Assembly: GCA_026018925.1 (NCBI GenBank)
Contig: JAKSZU010000008.1
Span: forward strand, 6,934,415-6,998,414
Origin: Tupaia tana
Taxonomy: Eukaryota; Chordata; Mammalia; Scandentia; Tupaiidae
Length of the DNA: 64,000 bases
Direction: 5' to 3'
Of the stretch, positions 1-10,504 are shown piece after piece; position 1 is the first letter of the stretch, and each line of letters starts with the position of its first letter. Position numbers and translations under genes: made by a program. The notes beneath the pieces are model-generated. The model had not been told where the DNA came from. It ran no database searches and was given only the letters and a program-made list of their open reading frames with translations.

Positions 1-245
1 GGCATATAAACCTCAGGTGTTTATTTCTCACACAGGAGCTGGGGAGACCGAGATCAAGGGGCTGGCAGAGTCTGGGTCCGGCAAAGTGCACGATGGCATC
101 TTCTCTAAGGGCCCTGACTACATGACACGACCTGCTCACCTTGTAAAGACCCGGCCTCCTAACACTATCCCCTCAGAGGTCAGGTTTCTACTATATGAAT
201 TTTTGGGGATCCAAATATTTAGACTACAGCACCCTCATACCTCAT
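1..245 (-). mobile_element. MLT1-type MaLR LTR fragment
   Basis: The plus strand reads like the reverse complement of MLT1 LTRs: 'gagaccgagatcaaggggc', 'tgacctgctcacc', then 'atatgaatttttggggat' and a decayed 5' end. The element continues left of the window. Ancient ERVL-MaLR relic; no coding content. Confidence 0.65.
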
Positions 246-340
246 AATCAACTCAAAGAAGCTTTATATTTCTTTTTCTTTTTCTTCTTTCTTTCTCTCT
301 CTCTCTGTCTCTTCCTTCCTTCCTTCTTTTATTTTATTTT

Positions 341-582
341 TTTAAGAGTTTTTGCCATAGGGTGTGTGTGCTCACTGGAGAGGCAGAGAGAGGGAAAGAG
401 AAATCAGCTCCCAGAGAGGACGGTCACACCACAATCCCTTCTGCTCCGTCTCTTGGGATTTGGGGCACACGCGCTCATGTGCTCAGCATGATTGTGAAGT
501 CCCAACTGCCAGGTTGGGACTTGAACTGCGGTTGGTCATATAGAAGTCCATGGCCTGAACCACTACTCCACCTGCTGGCCCC
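341..582 (-). mobile_element. tRNA-derived SINE, family A/D (old)
   Basis: Reverse-complement family A body: 'gccatagggtgtgtgtgctcac', 'cacaatcccttct', and the tRNA-like head ending 'ccacctgctggcccc' at the right. A long pyrimidine tract (272-340) precedes it as its expanded tail. Divergent copy. Confidence 0.75.
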
Positions 583-658
583 AACCTTTATCTACCTTGA
601 TAAAAACCATCTTTGTCGTACACAACTCTCAGTATCCCTCTTGAAGTACAGTTATTCT

Positions 659-848
659 GGGGGCCGGCAGGTGACGTGGTGGTTAAGGGCGCTCGACTCC
701 CACATGGCTGACCGTGGATCGAGTCCCAGACCTGGCGGCCAGCTTTCTCACTTTCTCCCTCTTTCTCACTCCATCCCTTCCTGGCTGAATTAAAATAAAT
801 AAATAAGTGGGTAAATAGAGTTAAATAAATAATTGTTTTAAAAAAAGA
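659..848 (+). mobile_element. tRNA-derived SINE, family B
   Basis: Head 'gggccggcaggtgacgtgg' and B-box-like 'ggatcgagtcc', then directly a CT-rich tract and a 'gaattaaaataaataaata' tail without the family A body. This is one of the clearest short-family copies. Confidence 0.8.
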
Positions 849-1002
849 AATACGGTATTCTGCACCGTCACAGGTGTCCCCTCAGCCTGCCCACTGTTCC
901 TTCTTAGGGTAGACTCCTGGTTCCCCTGGCCTGTTGGACTTCAGAAAGTTGGTGCCCTCACTCTGGCTTCTCTTTCTCTCTCTCTTTTTTCGATGCCATG
1001 GT

Positions 1003-1062
1003 ACTTCTGCTTCAGCCTACTGAGTCATTGGGATTACGAGAACACACCAACATGCCCGGCCT
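1003..1062 (-). mobile_element. 7SL RNA-derived SINE relic
   Basis: 'cttcagcctactgagt', 'tgggattac' and 'catgcccggcc' match, in order, the reverse complement of the 5' part of 7SL RNA/Alu monomers. A T-rich tract lies just left (984-990). Only about 60 bases remain, so this is a truncated SINE or 7SL pseudogene. 7SL SINEs are known from primates, rodents and treeshrews. Confidence 0.6.
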
Positions 1063-1064
1063 TT

Positions 1065-2095
1065 AGGGTGGACGAAGAATCAAAGTTGAGTCTCCCGTGG
1101 GGCCCCCGTCTGGGGAGCACAGCTTCCTAGCAGTGAGACCACTCTGGCTGTGCTGTGGCCTCTCTGTCGTTACACGCCTGCTGTCAACGACTTGACCAGA
1201 TCTGAGGTGCCAAATACCTGGCGTCTGAGGATGCCCCAGTTTCCCATCAAGAAAACATTTCCTCTAGTCTTTAGACCTATATATCTAACTTCTGCATAAC
1301 TGGGGTATCTTAAAACTGTTTCAGGTATGAAAGTCCCTGTGAGACAAGAATATGTCACCCCAAGCATGAAGGACTGATGAGCTGAAGACAATTTAGAACA
1401 GCAGGGGCACTGAAGCTCTCTGCTCTCGGTTTTTGCCTGAAAGTAAGGCACAGATGTACAAAGACAGAATGTATCCAGCCTCCCCTACTCCAAGGAAGAA
1501 CAAACAGAAACCCTGAAGATACCTTTGAAGCCCTCGCTGGCCTGGAGACTCTTTATCTGTCAGTTTTCTACCTTTCTACAAGTTTCTGCTTCTAGAGACT
1601 GAAATTCCTTTTCCTTTGTCACTTCTCCACAGCTGTCCTGTCCCTTGTTGGAGATGCTGTCTAACCGGACATTCACAGCCTCCTCTTTGAGAACGATCCA
1701 TTCCTGGTGTGTCTCGTTTATCTGTGTGGAATGGGAACACGCTGCTGCGTGGTGTTCCCTGGCTCATCTGTCTTTGTGACGGGGCTTTGTCCTGACTAAG
1801 AGTCTACGGGGATCGTCCTTCCCTACTCAGCCTCATCCCAAGCCTTTGCACCGCAGCTTCCCCCGACCTCTGTGCGGCTCTGTCCGTATGTTTGCTTTAT
1901 ATTTTACTTCTGCCCCAGCCAGGTTATCAGCAGAGAACTGAGGTTCCTCCTTCAGAGCAGATCTGCATAATGCTCATTGTCTCTTGGTCTTCTCACGGAG
2001 GTCGCCTGACTGTGAGCTACTGCAGTTCTTTCTAGCACAGCCAAGACGGCTTTGTGTAACCAATATTCTGACGTCCCTTCTTTTTTCATTGAAGT
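1065..2095. other. No gene seen; unique-looking sequence
   Basis: About 1 kb of mixed-composition sequence. I recognise no coding exon, RNA or repeat. Open frames here are short and have no family resemblance. Confidence 0.5.
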
Positions 2096-2097
2096 GT

Positions 2098-2300
2098 ATT
2101 TTTTTTTTCTTTCATGAGAGAGGAGTGCATGATAAAGGCCACACACAGCTGAGTACCTTCACCAGTCACGCTGTGATTCCCTCCTCCAGATCCCCTGGGT
2201 GCGTGCACCTGCTGCGTGTCTCTACCTGGGTTCCAAACTGTCAGCCAGGTGGCTTCCATCACTGCAGGACGGCCTGTGACCACCTGCGCCACTGCAGTGG
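2098..2300 (-). mobile_element. SINE family C (old)
   Basis: T-run at the left, 'catgagagaggagtgcatg', then a decayed body and head. Same layout as the copies at 23.8, 34.8 and 48.4 kb. Divergent, so the assignment is moderate. Confidence 0.5.
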
Positions 2301-2653
2301 GACTGATTTGCAACCTTGCTTTCCTCCAATCTTTTCTCCAGGAGGTAGCAAGAGTGAGTTTATTAAAATATATATTGTTTCTTTCACTTTCTCTGCATGT
2401 GTTCCTTAAATAAACTTTAATTATAGTTTGAATAGAATGTAAAAAAAATTCTTAGCCCATTCCATCCCTCAGCCAGTTTCTCCTACTTCCACCCTCAACA
2501 CGGGGCCGCCCATCCTCGGCTTCTCAGTTTCAGAGTCATGCACCTGCTTCTCGCTCAGCCACTGGTGCCTCCTTAGCCACAGGGCCAGTCCTTCTCGTCC
2601 TCGAGGTCCCCTTAAATTCTGTCTCCTTAGAAAGACCTTGGCCCTACGACTCA
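2301..2653. other. No gene seen
   Basis: Unique-looking sequence, AT-rich then CT-rich. Some resemblance to decayed ancient LINE sequence but nothing I can assign. Confidence 0.4.
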
Positions 2654-2662
2654 CCGCTCTTC

Positions 2663-2747
2663 CTTCTCTCTTTCCTTCCTTCCTTCCTTCCTTCCTTCCT
2701 TCCTTCCTTCCTTTCCTTCCTCCCTCCCTCTCTCCCTCCCTCCCTCC

Positions 2748-2783
<36 letters not shown>

Positions 2784-2788
2784 CTTTT
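2663..2788. repeat. Compound (TTCC)n/(CCCT)n/(TTTC)n microsatellite
   Basis: Blocks of TTCC, then CCCT/CTCC, then CTTT occupy the tail position of the adjacent minus-strand SINE, inside that SINE's target-site duplication. The array therefore grew from the SINE tail. Confidence 0.9.
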
Positions 2789-3039
2789 TTTGGAGAGGTT
2801 TTTGCTATAGGGTGCGTGTACTCGCCAGACAGAGAGAGACAGAGAGACAGAAAGCGAGAAATCACTCCCCAGGGGGGATGGCCACGCTGCAATCCCTTCT
2901 TCTCCATTCTCCTCTCGGGATCTTGGGCACGCACACACACGCGCCTGGCGTGAGTTTTACGCTACTGGGTTTGGGACGCGAACCGCGGTCAACTACATGG
3001 GAGTGCAGCGACATAGCCATTACGCTAACTGCTGGTCCC
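2789..3039 (-). mobile_element. SINE family A, CGCGTC head variant
   Basis: Full-length reverse-complement copy with 'ggagaggtttttgctatag' at the left and 'gctaactgctggtccc' at the right. Target duplication 'ccgctcttc' at 2654-2662 and 3040-3048 encloses both SINE and microsatellite. Confidence 0.92.
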
Positions 3040-3048
3040 CCGCTCTTC

Positions 3049-3631
3049 TCTATTTCAAATCCTTGTTTATTTCTGTTACGATTTCTAGAACTCTTATTTC
3101 TCTGACGTTACCTGTTAGTCCCACTGTGGGTTATCGCAGAGTCCTAGACAGACAAAACAGAATCTGACACGTAGTGGACATGCAATGATATTTTTGAGTG
3201 GAGGGGTAAGTGAGTCAGTATCTTTAAATCCAGATATCTAGGTGCCAGGAAGCCTCACTGCATGTATTATGATTCATACCAATAGTTTAGCGTTTTGGTA
3301 GATTTCCTTTGAAACTTTAAGAAGCTCTGAAAACAGTTTAAATTCAGAGCAGATTAAAAAAAAAAAAAATCTAGTTTTGAGAGAAGCCACCAGAGGGAGC
3401 ACTGAGACAATTTTTGTAGGAAAAAATAATGTCCCAAATTATTAAATTTTCAAGTCATTGATGTCTTTCATAAAAGTAATTTCACTAGATTTCTTACAGA
3501 ATTTAAACTATTCTCATGACTATGTAACTGTTTCCAATTTTTAAAACAAAAATTATAAAGTTAAATTAAACCCACAAAATAAGAAATATTTATATAGATT
3601 TAGTCTTAAGCCAGATTTAAGTATGAAGAAA
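3049..3631. other. No gene seen; AT-rich unique sequence
   Basis: AT-rich, with an A-run near 3356-3369. No exon, RNA or repeat recognised. Confidence 0.5.
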
Positions 3632-3632
3632 C

Positions 3633-3895
3633 AGGGCCAGTCTCATGGAACAGTGGTTAATCTCTGTGTAGAGGGAAAGACGATCCCACTTGACCAACTG
3701 TGGTTCGAATCCCAGCTCAGGTGGCTACATGGTGTGCATGTATACAGGATCCTAATGGGAAGGACAAATAGAGGAAAAGGGATTGAGGCATGACCATCCT
3801 CTGGGGGCCCCTTTTTCTCTCTTTCATTCTCTCTCCTTCTCTCTCTCATGCACTCTTTCTCTATGGCATTAAAAAGAAAAAAATGAATGAAAAAA
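3633..3895 (+). mobile_element. SINE, divergent tRNA-head family (D)
   Basis: Head 'gggccagtctcatggaacag', B box 'ggttcgaatcc', body 'aaagggattgaggcatgacc', CT-rich tract, A-rich tail. Older relative of family A. Confidence 0.75.
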
Positions 3896-3915
3896 CAACA
3901 ATTAAGATAACTTTG

Positions 3916-4186
3916 GGGACCAGCAGTTGGTGTAATGGCTATGTTGCTGGACTCCTATGTAGTTGACTGTGGTTTGAGTTACGGACCTAGTGACTTAAAC
4001 ACACTGAGCACATGTGCGTGTGTGCCTAAGATCCCGAGAGGAGAATGGAGAAGGGATTGCAGCGTGGCCATCCCCCCCGGGGGGTGATTTCACGCTTTCT
4101 GTCTCTCTGTCTCTCTCTGGTGAGTTCACATTTCCTATAGCAAAACCTCTAAAAAAAAAAAAAAGAAAAAGAAAAAGAAAAAATAT
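3916..4186 (+). mobile_element. SINE family A
   Basis: Head 'gggaccagcagttggtgtaa', body with 'gatcccgagaggag', CT-rich tract and A-rich tail with (GAAAAA) units. Target duplication 'ataactttg' at 3907-3915 and 4187-4195. Confidence 0.92.
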
Positions 4187-4195
4187 ATAACTTTG

Positions 4196-4540
4196 ACCTG
4201 GAACAATAATTATGTTAATATTCTGTTACTGTTTAATGTTTGATGGTATGTTTGGACATACTTGTTAGGAAATTTAAGTGCTAATTCTATTCTTATGTCT
4301 ACATGGTTATAACATCAGGATTTTTATTTAGTAACAGTTTTATTTGGATGTTATTTTTATATTATTCCAAATATTTGGATTTTTTTCAAATACAGTAATT
4401 TAAAACAGAACATCCTTTTAATTCTTTTATGTGAATGTTAATAAACCTCAGTGATTATAAGATAAATTATTTGCTAGCAACTGAGAAATGATAGTTGAGT
4501 AGCATTAGTCTCGTGTAAGTCCTTTTCTGAATAAGAATTT
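4196..4540. other. No gene seen; AT-rich unique sequence
   Basis: Strongly AT-rich, no recognisable element. Confidence 0.5.
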
Positions 4541-4635
4541 TTCTTTCTTAGTCTGGAGGTCAAAAGTTGAGAGTAAGTCCACTGACCCTGGGATGCCATG
4601 AGTGTTCAGGATCCTTCAGACTCTTCATCTCACCA

Positions 4636-4990
4636 TTTGCCTTAGTCTGCCGGGTGGCAAAATCAGAAGGAAAGAGTAGTTTATAATAAGCAAAAATTGC
4701 CTCACAGTTCTGGAGACTGGGAAGCCCAAGATCAAGCGGCCACACTGGGAAGAGCCTTCTAGCTGTGTCATTCTGAAGTGGAAGGCAAAGGGAGGAGAGG
4801 GTGAGAGAGGGGAGGGGGCGGACGCCTCCTTCCACAGTGAGCTCCTGAGATCAGCACTGACCCATGCGCAAGGACTGAGCCCTCATGACCTAATCATCTC
4901 TTACAGGTCCCATCTTACAACACTGCTGCATTGGGGATTAAGTTTCTAATCCGTGAACTTTGGGACACATAGTCAGACCTTCGCACCATG
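4636..4990 (-). mobile_element. MLT1/MST-type MaLR LTR
   Basis: Reverse-complement MaLR signature: 'ctcacagttctggagactgg', 'cccaagatcaagc', 'ctcatgacctaatcatctc', 'cattggggattaagttt'. Ancient solo LTR. Confidence 0.8.
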
Positions 4991-4999
4991 CCTGCCATG

Positions 5000-5335
5000 T
5001 CCTCTTTGCTGTGCCTACTGCCTCCTCACTGCCATAATGGTCACCCCAACTCCAGTCTTTCGTCTGTATTTCCTTCAGGAAGAAAAAAAGGAGAAAGAGA
5101 AGGAGGTGTGACTTGCATAAGGAGAGTAAGCATCCTGGAGTCCCCCAGTGGGTTTGTATTTGCATCTCAGGGCCATATCCTGTGCCATCTTTAGCTGGAA
5201 GGGAGCCCAGGAGGATGCATACTCTAGCTATGCACATGTCCACCTGGAATGAAGTCAGTATTACTAGAAAAGAAGGGGGACTGGTCAGGTGGAGGAAGCA
5301 GCACCATGGGCCCCCATTTCTATGTGAGCTGAGCA
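5000..5335. other. No gene seen
   Basis: Unique-looking sequence between two oppositely oriented MaLR LTRs. No exon, RNA or repeat recognised. Confidence 0.4.
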
Positions 5336-5965
5336 CCTGCCACAGTCTGAATGTTTGTGTCAAAGTTTCACAAGTTCAAAATGAATCCCTAGTGTGAGGC
5401 TATTAAGTGTGGCCTTTGTGGAGGTGATTAGGTCATAAGGCTAGAATCAGCATGAACAGGGTTAGTGCCCTTATAAAATAAGCCCAAGGAAACTCATTTG
5501 CCTTCCCACCACTTGAGAACACAGCTAGAAAGCATCATCTGTGAGGAACAGGCCCTCTCCAGACAGCAAATCGGCTGGCATGTCGATCATGAATACCCAG
5601 TCTCCAGAATTGTGAGCAATATAGTCTATTGCTTATAAATTACCCAGTCTTAAATGCTTATTTTATTTTAAAGAGTTTTTTTTTTCTTTTCTTTTTCTTT
5701 TTTTGCTTTAAGGTGCTTGCACTCACCAGAGAGATAGACAGAAAGCAAGAAATCACCTCTAGGAGGGATGGTCATACTACAATCCTTTCTCCACATTCCT
5801 TTTGGGATTTTGGGCACACATGCACACATGCTCAGTGTGAGTTTCAAGTCACCAGGTGCAGGACTTGAAACACAGTCAGCCACATGGGAGTCCAGCGCCC
5901 TAACCACCATGCGATCTGCTGGCCCCCCAAGTTTTTTTTTGTAACAGCCCAAGCTGAGACAGAAA
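5336..5965 (+). mobile_element. MLT1-type MaLR LTR, split by a SINE
   Basis: Sense MLT1: 'gtctgaatgtttgtgtcaaa', 'gtgattaggtcataaggct', 'gtgcccttataaaataagcc', 'ctccagaattgtgagcaa', then 'aaattacccagtctt'. The end ('gtaacagcccaagctgagac') resumes after the inserted SINE. Opposite in orientation to the LTR at 4.6-5.0 kb. Confidence 0.8.
5672..5928 (-). mobile_element. SINE family A/D inside the MLT1
   Basis: T-rich tail at the left, 'ggtgcttgcactcaccagag', body 'atactacaatcctttctcc', and head ending 'cgatctgctggcccc'. Inserted into the 3' part of the MLT1. Confidence 0.85.
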
Positions 5966-6075
5966 TGTTCCAGGTACTAGGGATGCAGGTGACTTGCTCC
6001 TTGCTTCTCGGGCTCTCTAGTAGGCAGACAGAATAATCCCAGTACAGTAAACTGCATCATGCACACCGACAGTAA
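5950..6075 (+). mobile_element. L2-like relic
   Basis: 'ccaggtactagggatgcagg' followed by decayed sequence resembles the L2 3' region motif 'tgccaggcactgtgctagg...ggggatacagc'. Weak. Confidence 0.4.
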
Positions 6076-6099
6076 CACGTATTGTGTTATGTCCTCAGC

Positions 6100-6255
6100 T
6101 AGGAGTTGACATTTATAGTTGACATGAAATATTTCATTTTTTCCTTGGAAAATCTCTTTGAGGACAGTATTACTAGTCCTGCCTTAGAAAAGATAAAACA
6201 GAGTTTAACAATTAGAGTATCGTGACTAAAGTTAAATCTATAGTAATACCCTGGG
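6100..6255 (-). mobile_element. MIR-like relic
   Basis: 'aatatttcattttttccttgg', a decayed 'ccattttacagatgagg'-like core and 'gacagtattactagtcctgc' follow reverse-complement MIR order. Highly diverged. Confidence 0.4.
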
Positions 6256-6387
6256 GCTGTGTGACCTTAGGTTCGTTCGGCGAAATCCTCATGGTTTCCT
6301 GAGACTAGCCTTCAGTCCCTCTTGGAAACCCTGTATGTGTCACCATGTCCAACGGGCTTCTGAGGATTTCCTACTCTGTTTTTTCTT

Positions 6388-6710
6388 GAGTCCCTACTAT
6401 GTGCCCGTACTGAGCATCATGCTGGATGCAGCAGGAACATGCTGGCGTGGTGCCCGCCTTCTGGGTCTGCTGCAGTCCAGCAGGTAAGTTAAGAGCTGTC
6501 TCTCCTCCTCTGGTTCGTTCTCTCTGCGTAGTGCCCTCGGGTTTTCACTCATCAGTGGGAGCCAACTGTGGGTGCTGATTCTCCCATCTGTTTAACAAGT
6601 ATTATGGAGTACGTACCACGTCTGGGCTCTGTTCTGGGCCTGGGAATTGCACTAACAGGTCAAAGATGGGTTCAGCTCACATGGCACTTACACTCTAGCT
6701 AAGAGAGATC
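6388..6710 (+). mobile_element. L2 fragments
   Basis: Two pieces (6388-6480 and 6585-6710) carry L2 3'-end motifs: 'ctactatgtgcccgtactgag', and 'ctgttctgggcctggg...catggcacttacactctag'. The GCSH retrocopy inserted just to the right. Confidence 0.55.
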
Positions 6711-6728
6711 CACAAAAACGTACATGAG

Positions 6729-8090
6729 AATGGCGCCACGAGCGGCGTGGAGCGTGCGGGCCGTGGCCTGTGCGTGGCCTGGGCGCCCGCCGTGCCCTGC
6801 CCGCCGCAGTCCTGGTGGCTGCAGGTGGGCGCTGTCCCAACGCTGCGCACAGGACCGGCTCTGCTGTCGGCGAGTAAATTCACGGAGAAACATGAATGGA
6901 TAACAGCAGAAAACGGTCTTGGAACAGTGGGAATCAGCAGTCTTGCACAGGAAGCTTTGGGAGATGTTTATTGTAGTCTGCCTGAAGTCGGGACAAAATT
7001 GAACAAACATGGTGAGTTTGGTGCTTTGGAAAGTGTAAAAGCTGCTAGTGAAATCTCTTCTCCTCTGTCAGGAGAAGTCACTGAAATCAATGAAGCTCTT
7101 GCAGAAAATCCAGGACTTGTCAACAAACCTCGTTAGGAAGATGGCTGGCTGATCAAGAGGGCACTGAGTAGCCTTTCAGATCTAGATGAACTAATTGAGA
7201 CCAGCAGTTGGTGTAATGGCTATGTCACTGGACTCCCATGTAGTCGACCGCGGTTTGAGTCCCGGACCCGGTGGCTTAAACTCATGCCGGGCACGTGTGT
7301 GTGTGTGCCCAAGATCCCAAGAGGAGAATGGAGAAGGGATTGTGGTGTGGCCATCCCCCCCTGGGGGGTGATTTCTTGCTTTCTGTCTGTCTTTCTCTGT
7401 CTTTCTGGAGAGCGCACACACCCTAAAGCAAAAACAAAACAAAACAAAAAAATTCTCCAAATAAATAAATAAATAAACAGATCTAGATGAACTAATGAGT
7501 GAAGTGTATGAGAAATACGTAGTCTATTGAAGAGTAAAAGTAGAACCCTTAAATAAAGTAGTGTAAAACAACTTAATCCAGGCATAGTTGTCTTAAATTA
7601 GTGGTTGATAGAAGACTTAAATTGCAACTTTTAGCAATACCAATGGAAAAAGAAACTACTCTGAACACCACTACTGGAAAGAAAAATCCCCTTAATTTTC
7701 TAATGATCATATTTTTAATAAACACAAAATGCATCTTCTTTACAATATTCTATGGTACTTAGTCTATGCGCAAGTATTCGGAATTCATGAAATTATCTGT
7801 GATTAAAAACTAGTTATAAAAATTACGTAATTAATGATAATATTGTTAGCCTAAACCTTACATAACACTGTGTATAACTATCCCTGGATGTGGGTCAGAA
7901 TACTTCATTTTCTCTCTATTGGAAATAAGTGGGAGTGGAGAAAAGTTTTTGTTAGTTGTATAGTGTTCAAGAACAGTACTATTTTAGTTTTGCCATATAC
8001 TACATTTGCTGGTGCTATTTTATTTTATACAGTTGAAGCAACAGCTTTGCAGCAAAATAAGACATAATAAAATATTCAATTCCTCCATTA
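6729..8090 (+). pseudogene. GCSH: Processed pseudogene of glycine cleavage system H protein
   Basis: GCSH is the lipoyl-carrier H protein of the mitochondrial glycine cleavage system. The copy is intronless and starts with ATG at 6730. It shows '[10 protein letters not shown]', 'KFTEKHEW' and the lipoyl-lysine motif 'ESVKAASE', and runs through '[20 protein letters not shown]'. Breaks: a frameshift in the presequence (about 6780), loss of one codon in '[12 protein letters not shown]' (parent LGDVVY), a TAG at 7134-7136 in place of the conserved tyrosine codon, a SINE inserted at 7196-7477, and a small deletion near the C-terminus. The ancestral stop is at 7535-7537. A long AT-rich 3' UTR ends in an A-run near 8090. 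Flanking near-repeats 'cgtacatgaga' (about 6719) and 'tgtacatgcga' (about 8097) look like the target duplication. Dead retrocopy; high confidence. Confidence 0.93.
7196..7477 (+). mobile_element. SINE family A inside the GCSH pseudogene
   Basis: Complete copy with head 'gaccagcagttggtgtaatg' and A-rich tail with (AAAC) and (AAAT) units. Perfect 19-bp target duplication 'cagatctagatgaactaat' at 7177-7195 and 7478-7496, made of GCSH coding sequence. Confidence 0.97.
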
Positions 8091-8109
8091 AAAAATGTAC
8101 ATGCGATAA

Positions 8110-9320
8110 TTTTTAAATATTGGTCAATGGTATGAAGAACATATAACTAGAGGATGCGATTTTTATGCATACATATGCCTGAAATGCATTGTGTGTGCAT
8201 GTGTACATATGCGTATGCATTTTGTCCTTTCAGTTTAGCCCTGAGAGTTGCGTGGTTTTGTTTGTTTACTGGACTTTGATAAAATTCTGAGCGGACATCT
8301 GGCTCTATTCCCCACTTAAGGGCTGAGTCCTTGAGACACGTTCTGTCACAGGGAAGGAAGAGCCCGAAAGTGCCACTGGGTTCCCCGGGGCCTGCGAACG
8401 CCGTCTCCATTTATGTCTCTTTTCAAGGTGAACGTCTTGGCCACTCTCCACCCCCCCTGCCGCAGTCCCTGCTCCTGAGAAACTCCTGCAGGGTCTCTCC
8501 ATGGGAAGCAGCAGCCTTCCCGGAGTGCTCACCGCTTGTCCGCCCTGCGCAGTTCCTGGACGTGCTCTTTTATTCCGCCCGGGAAGGCCGCAGAACTGGG
8601 GTCCTGCCCAGGGCGTTTACTCCCAGCTCAGAGGGCGCTGCTGGTCCCCCACCCTAGCCCTGCCCCCAGGCTCAGTCCCCGTGCCCACTACCGGGAGGAA
8701 GCGGGTGGTGCCTGCTGCCCCAGACCGCCCTGGACGTCCAGTTCAAACTCTAAGGAAGCTTTGCCCACAGAGAGAGGGCCTGTCGGTGGTTGGGACCCTC
8801 CTGGAGCCGCAGGGCTCTCCGGGTGGTGGAAGTCCGCCCCCATTGGTCTGCATCCCGCCCAGAGCTCTGAAGCTGTCTTGTGCCTCCCAGATCCGGCTTC
8901 GTCTGTCCCACGGTGGATCCCCCGCAGATTCCCCTATAAGGTTTCCTTTTAGAAAGTTGCCTGCGGTTCCCAAGCAGAAGACTTTAAAAGGCCTGAGACA
9001 TCAGCAACTCAGCAGGCCCGGTACCCACCTCACGGAGAGCGGATCTGAGGTTTGCCTGAAGCAGGAGCAGGCTGTGGGTTCTCTCCTCAGGCCTGGGGAC
9101 CCTTAAGGCTTGGCTACCAGTGTCCTGAGGGCCGCCCACCTTGTCCACCTGGCAGAGGAGGAACCTTTCAGTGTGGTTCCAAGACAGAGGCCAGCTCGTA
9201 TAGACTCCCAGGAAGTCACCCCATGCCTGTAGTTTCCCTGCTGCTAGATGTCACCAAGTGGTGGAGCTGTCCTCGAGGTTTTGGAACTCATTTTTATTTT
9301 GTCACATAAGGATTTTTAAA
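8110..9320. other. Unclassified block, GC-rich at about 8330-9260
   Basis: After an AT-rich start with a GT/ATGC-rich patch (8165-8220), the sequence turns GC-rich with scattered CpGs. Overlapping open frames of up to about 200 codons exist in more than one phase, as expected of GC-rich DNA with few stops. Their translations are Pro/Gly/Ser/Arg-rich with no domain I recognise. It could be an unrecognised LTR or L1 5' UTR, a non-coding exon, or a single-copy CpG-rich site. Confidence 0.35.
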
Positions 9321-9329
9321 AGCTCTGCC

Positions 9330-9593
9330 CAGGAACCAGCATTTGATGTAATGGCTGTCGCTGGACTCCCTTGTAGTTGACCGCAGTTTGAGTCCTGGAC
9401 CCAGTGGCTTAAACTCACGCTGGGCGCATGTGCGCGTGTGCCCAAGATCCCGAGAGGAGAATGGAGGAGAAGGGATTGCGGCGTGGCCATCCCCTCTGGG
9501 GGGTGATTTCTCGCTTTCTGTCTCTCTGTCTCTCTCTGTCTTTGTGGTGAGCACCAACACCCTAAACCAAAAACATCTCAAAAAAAAAAAAAA
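9330..9593 (+). mobile_element. SINE family A
   Basis: Head 'ggaaccagcatttgatgtaa', B-box-like 'gtttgagtcc', body 'gatcccgagaggag', poly(A). Target duplication is approximately 'ctctgccc' (9322-9329) and 'tctgccctg' (from 9596). Confidence 0.9.
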
Positions 9594-9619
9594 GGTCTGC
9601 CCTGTACAATCGCCATCAC

Positions 9620-9622
<3 letters not shown>

Positions 9623-9654
<32 letters not shown>
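9623..9654. repeat. (AC)n microsatellite
   Basis: About 15 AC units just downstream of a SINE. Confidence 0.95.
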
Positions 9655-9656
<2 letters not shown>

Positions 9657-9691
9657 ACATTTTTTCTTTTTAACATTTTAAAAGTAGAAAT

Positions 9692-9915
9692 TTGGCCTAG
9701 TGGTTAAGTGAGCCGGATCCCACCTGATCAACTGTGGTTCGAATCTCAGCCCAGTGAGCGGTTTGAAAACATGCAGGCATATGTGCATGTGACCAAGATG
9801 CCACCAGGATACAGAGATGGAGGAGGGATTGTGGGTGACCGCACCTCCTGGGGTCTTCCTCTCTCTCTCTTTCTCTCTTTCTTTTTCACATGTGCTTTAG
9901 CAGTTAAAGAATAAA
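9692..9915 (+). mobile_element. SINE, divergent tRNA-head family (D)
   Basis: 'ctagtggttaagtgagcc', B box 'ggttcgaatct', body 'gatggaggagggattgtggg' and a CT-rich 3' tract. Sister of the copy at 3633. Confidence 0.75.
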
Positions 9916-9919
9916 AAGT

Positions 9920-10500
9920 GGAAATGCTATAACTTCAGGATAGGCAGGTCATTTAAATTAAGGAAAACATTCCTGGATCATCCCTGCAGCATGGATTAAG
10001 TGCTGGGAATCCCTGTTACAGAGACAGATGCAGCTGTCCCCCACTTTTTTGTGGGTCATTGCTAGCCAGCGTATGTCTAAATACCCAGTGAGGAAATTTC
10101 CCAGGAAGGTTTGGGCCACGGAGGAGCCAGTCGCTAGGGGAGCTCGCATTCCCGAGGTGATTCCGTTTCTTCACCGCCTTCCTGGGTGGCAGTTGCAGTG
10201 TGATGCTCAGTGACTACTGAGCCCCCTAATGGTGGCGTGGGTGAGGATCATTCGCGATCCCTCAATTATTTTCCTAATATCAAAATGTATAGTGTTCTTG
10301 GCGAGCTCTGTAATACCCTGAGAGTGGCCTCCAGAGCACAGCGACATCTGATAGATAGCACTCTCTGGGGCCACAGAAGGGAGGATGAAGAGAGTGGCGT
10401 CAGCCCCAGACTTGTGGGTGCTCAGGTGCCTGACTGCAGACCTTGCCGAGCTGACGAGGCTCTGAAGCCACAGCTGCTAAGTTCATTCTTGGTGTCTCAC
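9920..10500. other. No gene seen
   Basis: Unique-looking sequence, moderately GC-rich. Short open frames only, no recognisable product. Confidence 0.45.
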
Positions 10501-10504
10501 GTTC

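Noticed and set aside
8501..9106. 201-codon open frame in GC-rich DNA
   Set aside because: Overlapping frames of similar length exist in other phases, composition is low-complexity, and no domain, splice context or family match is visible.
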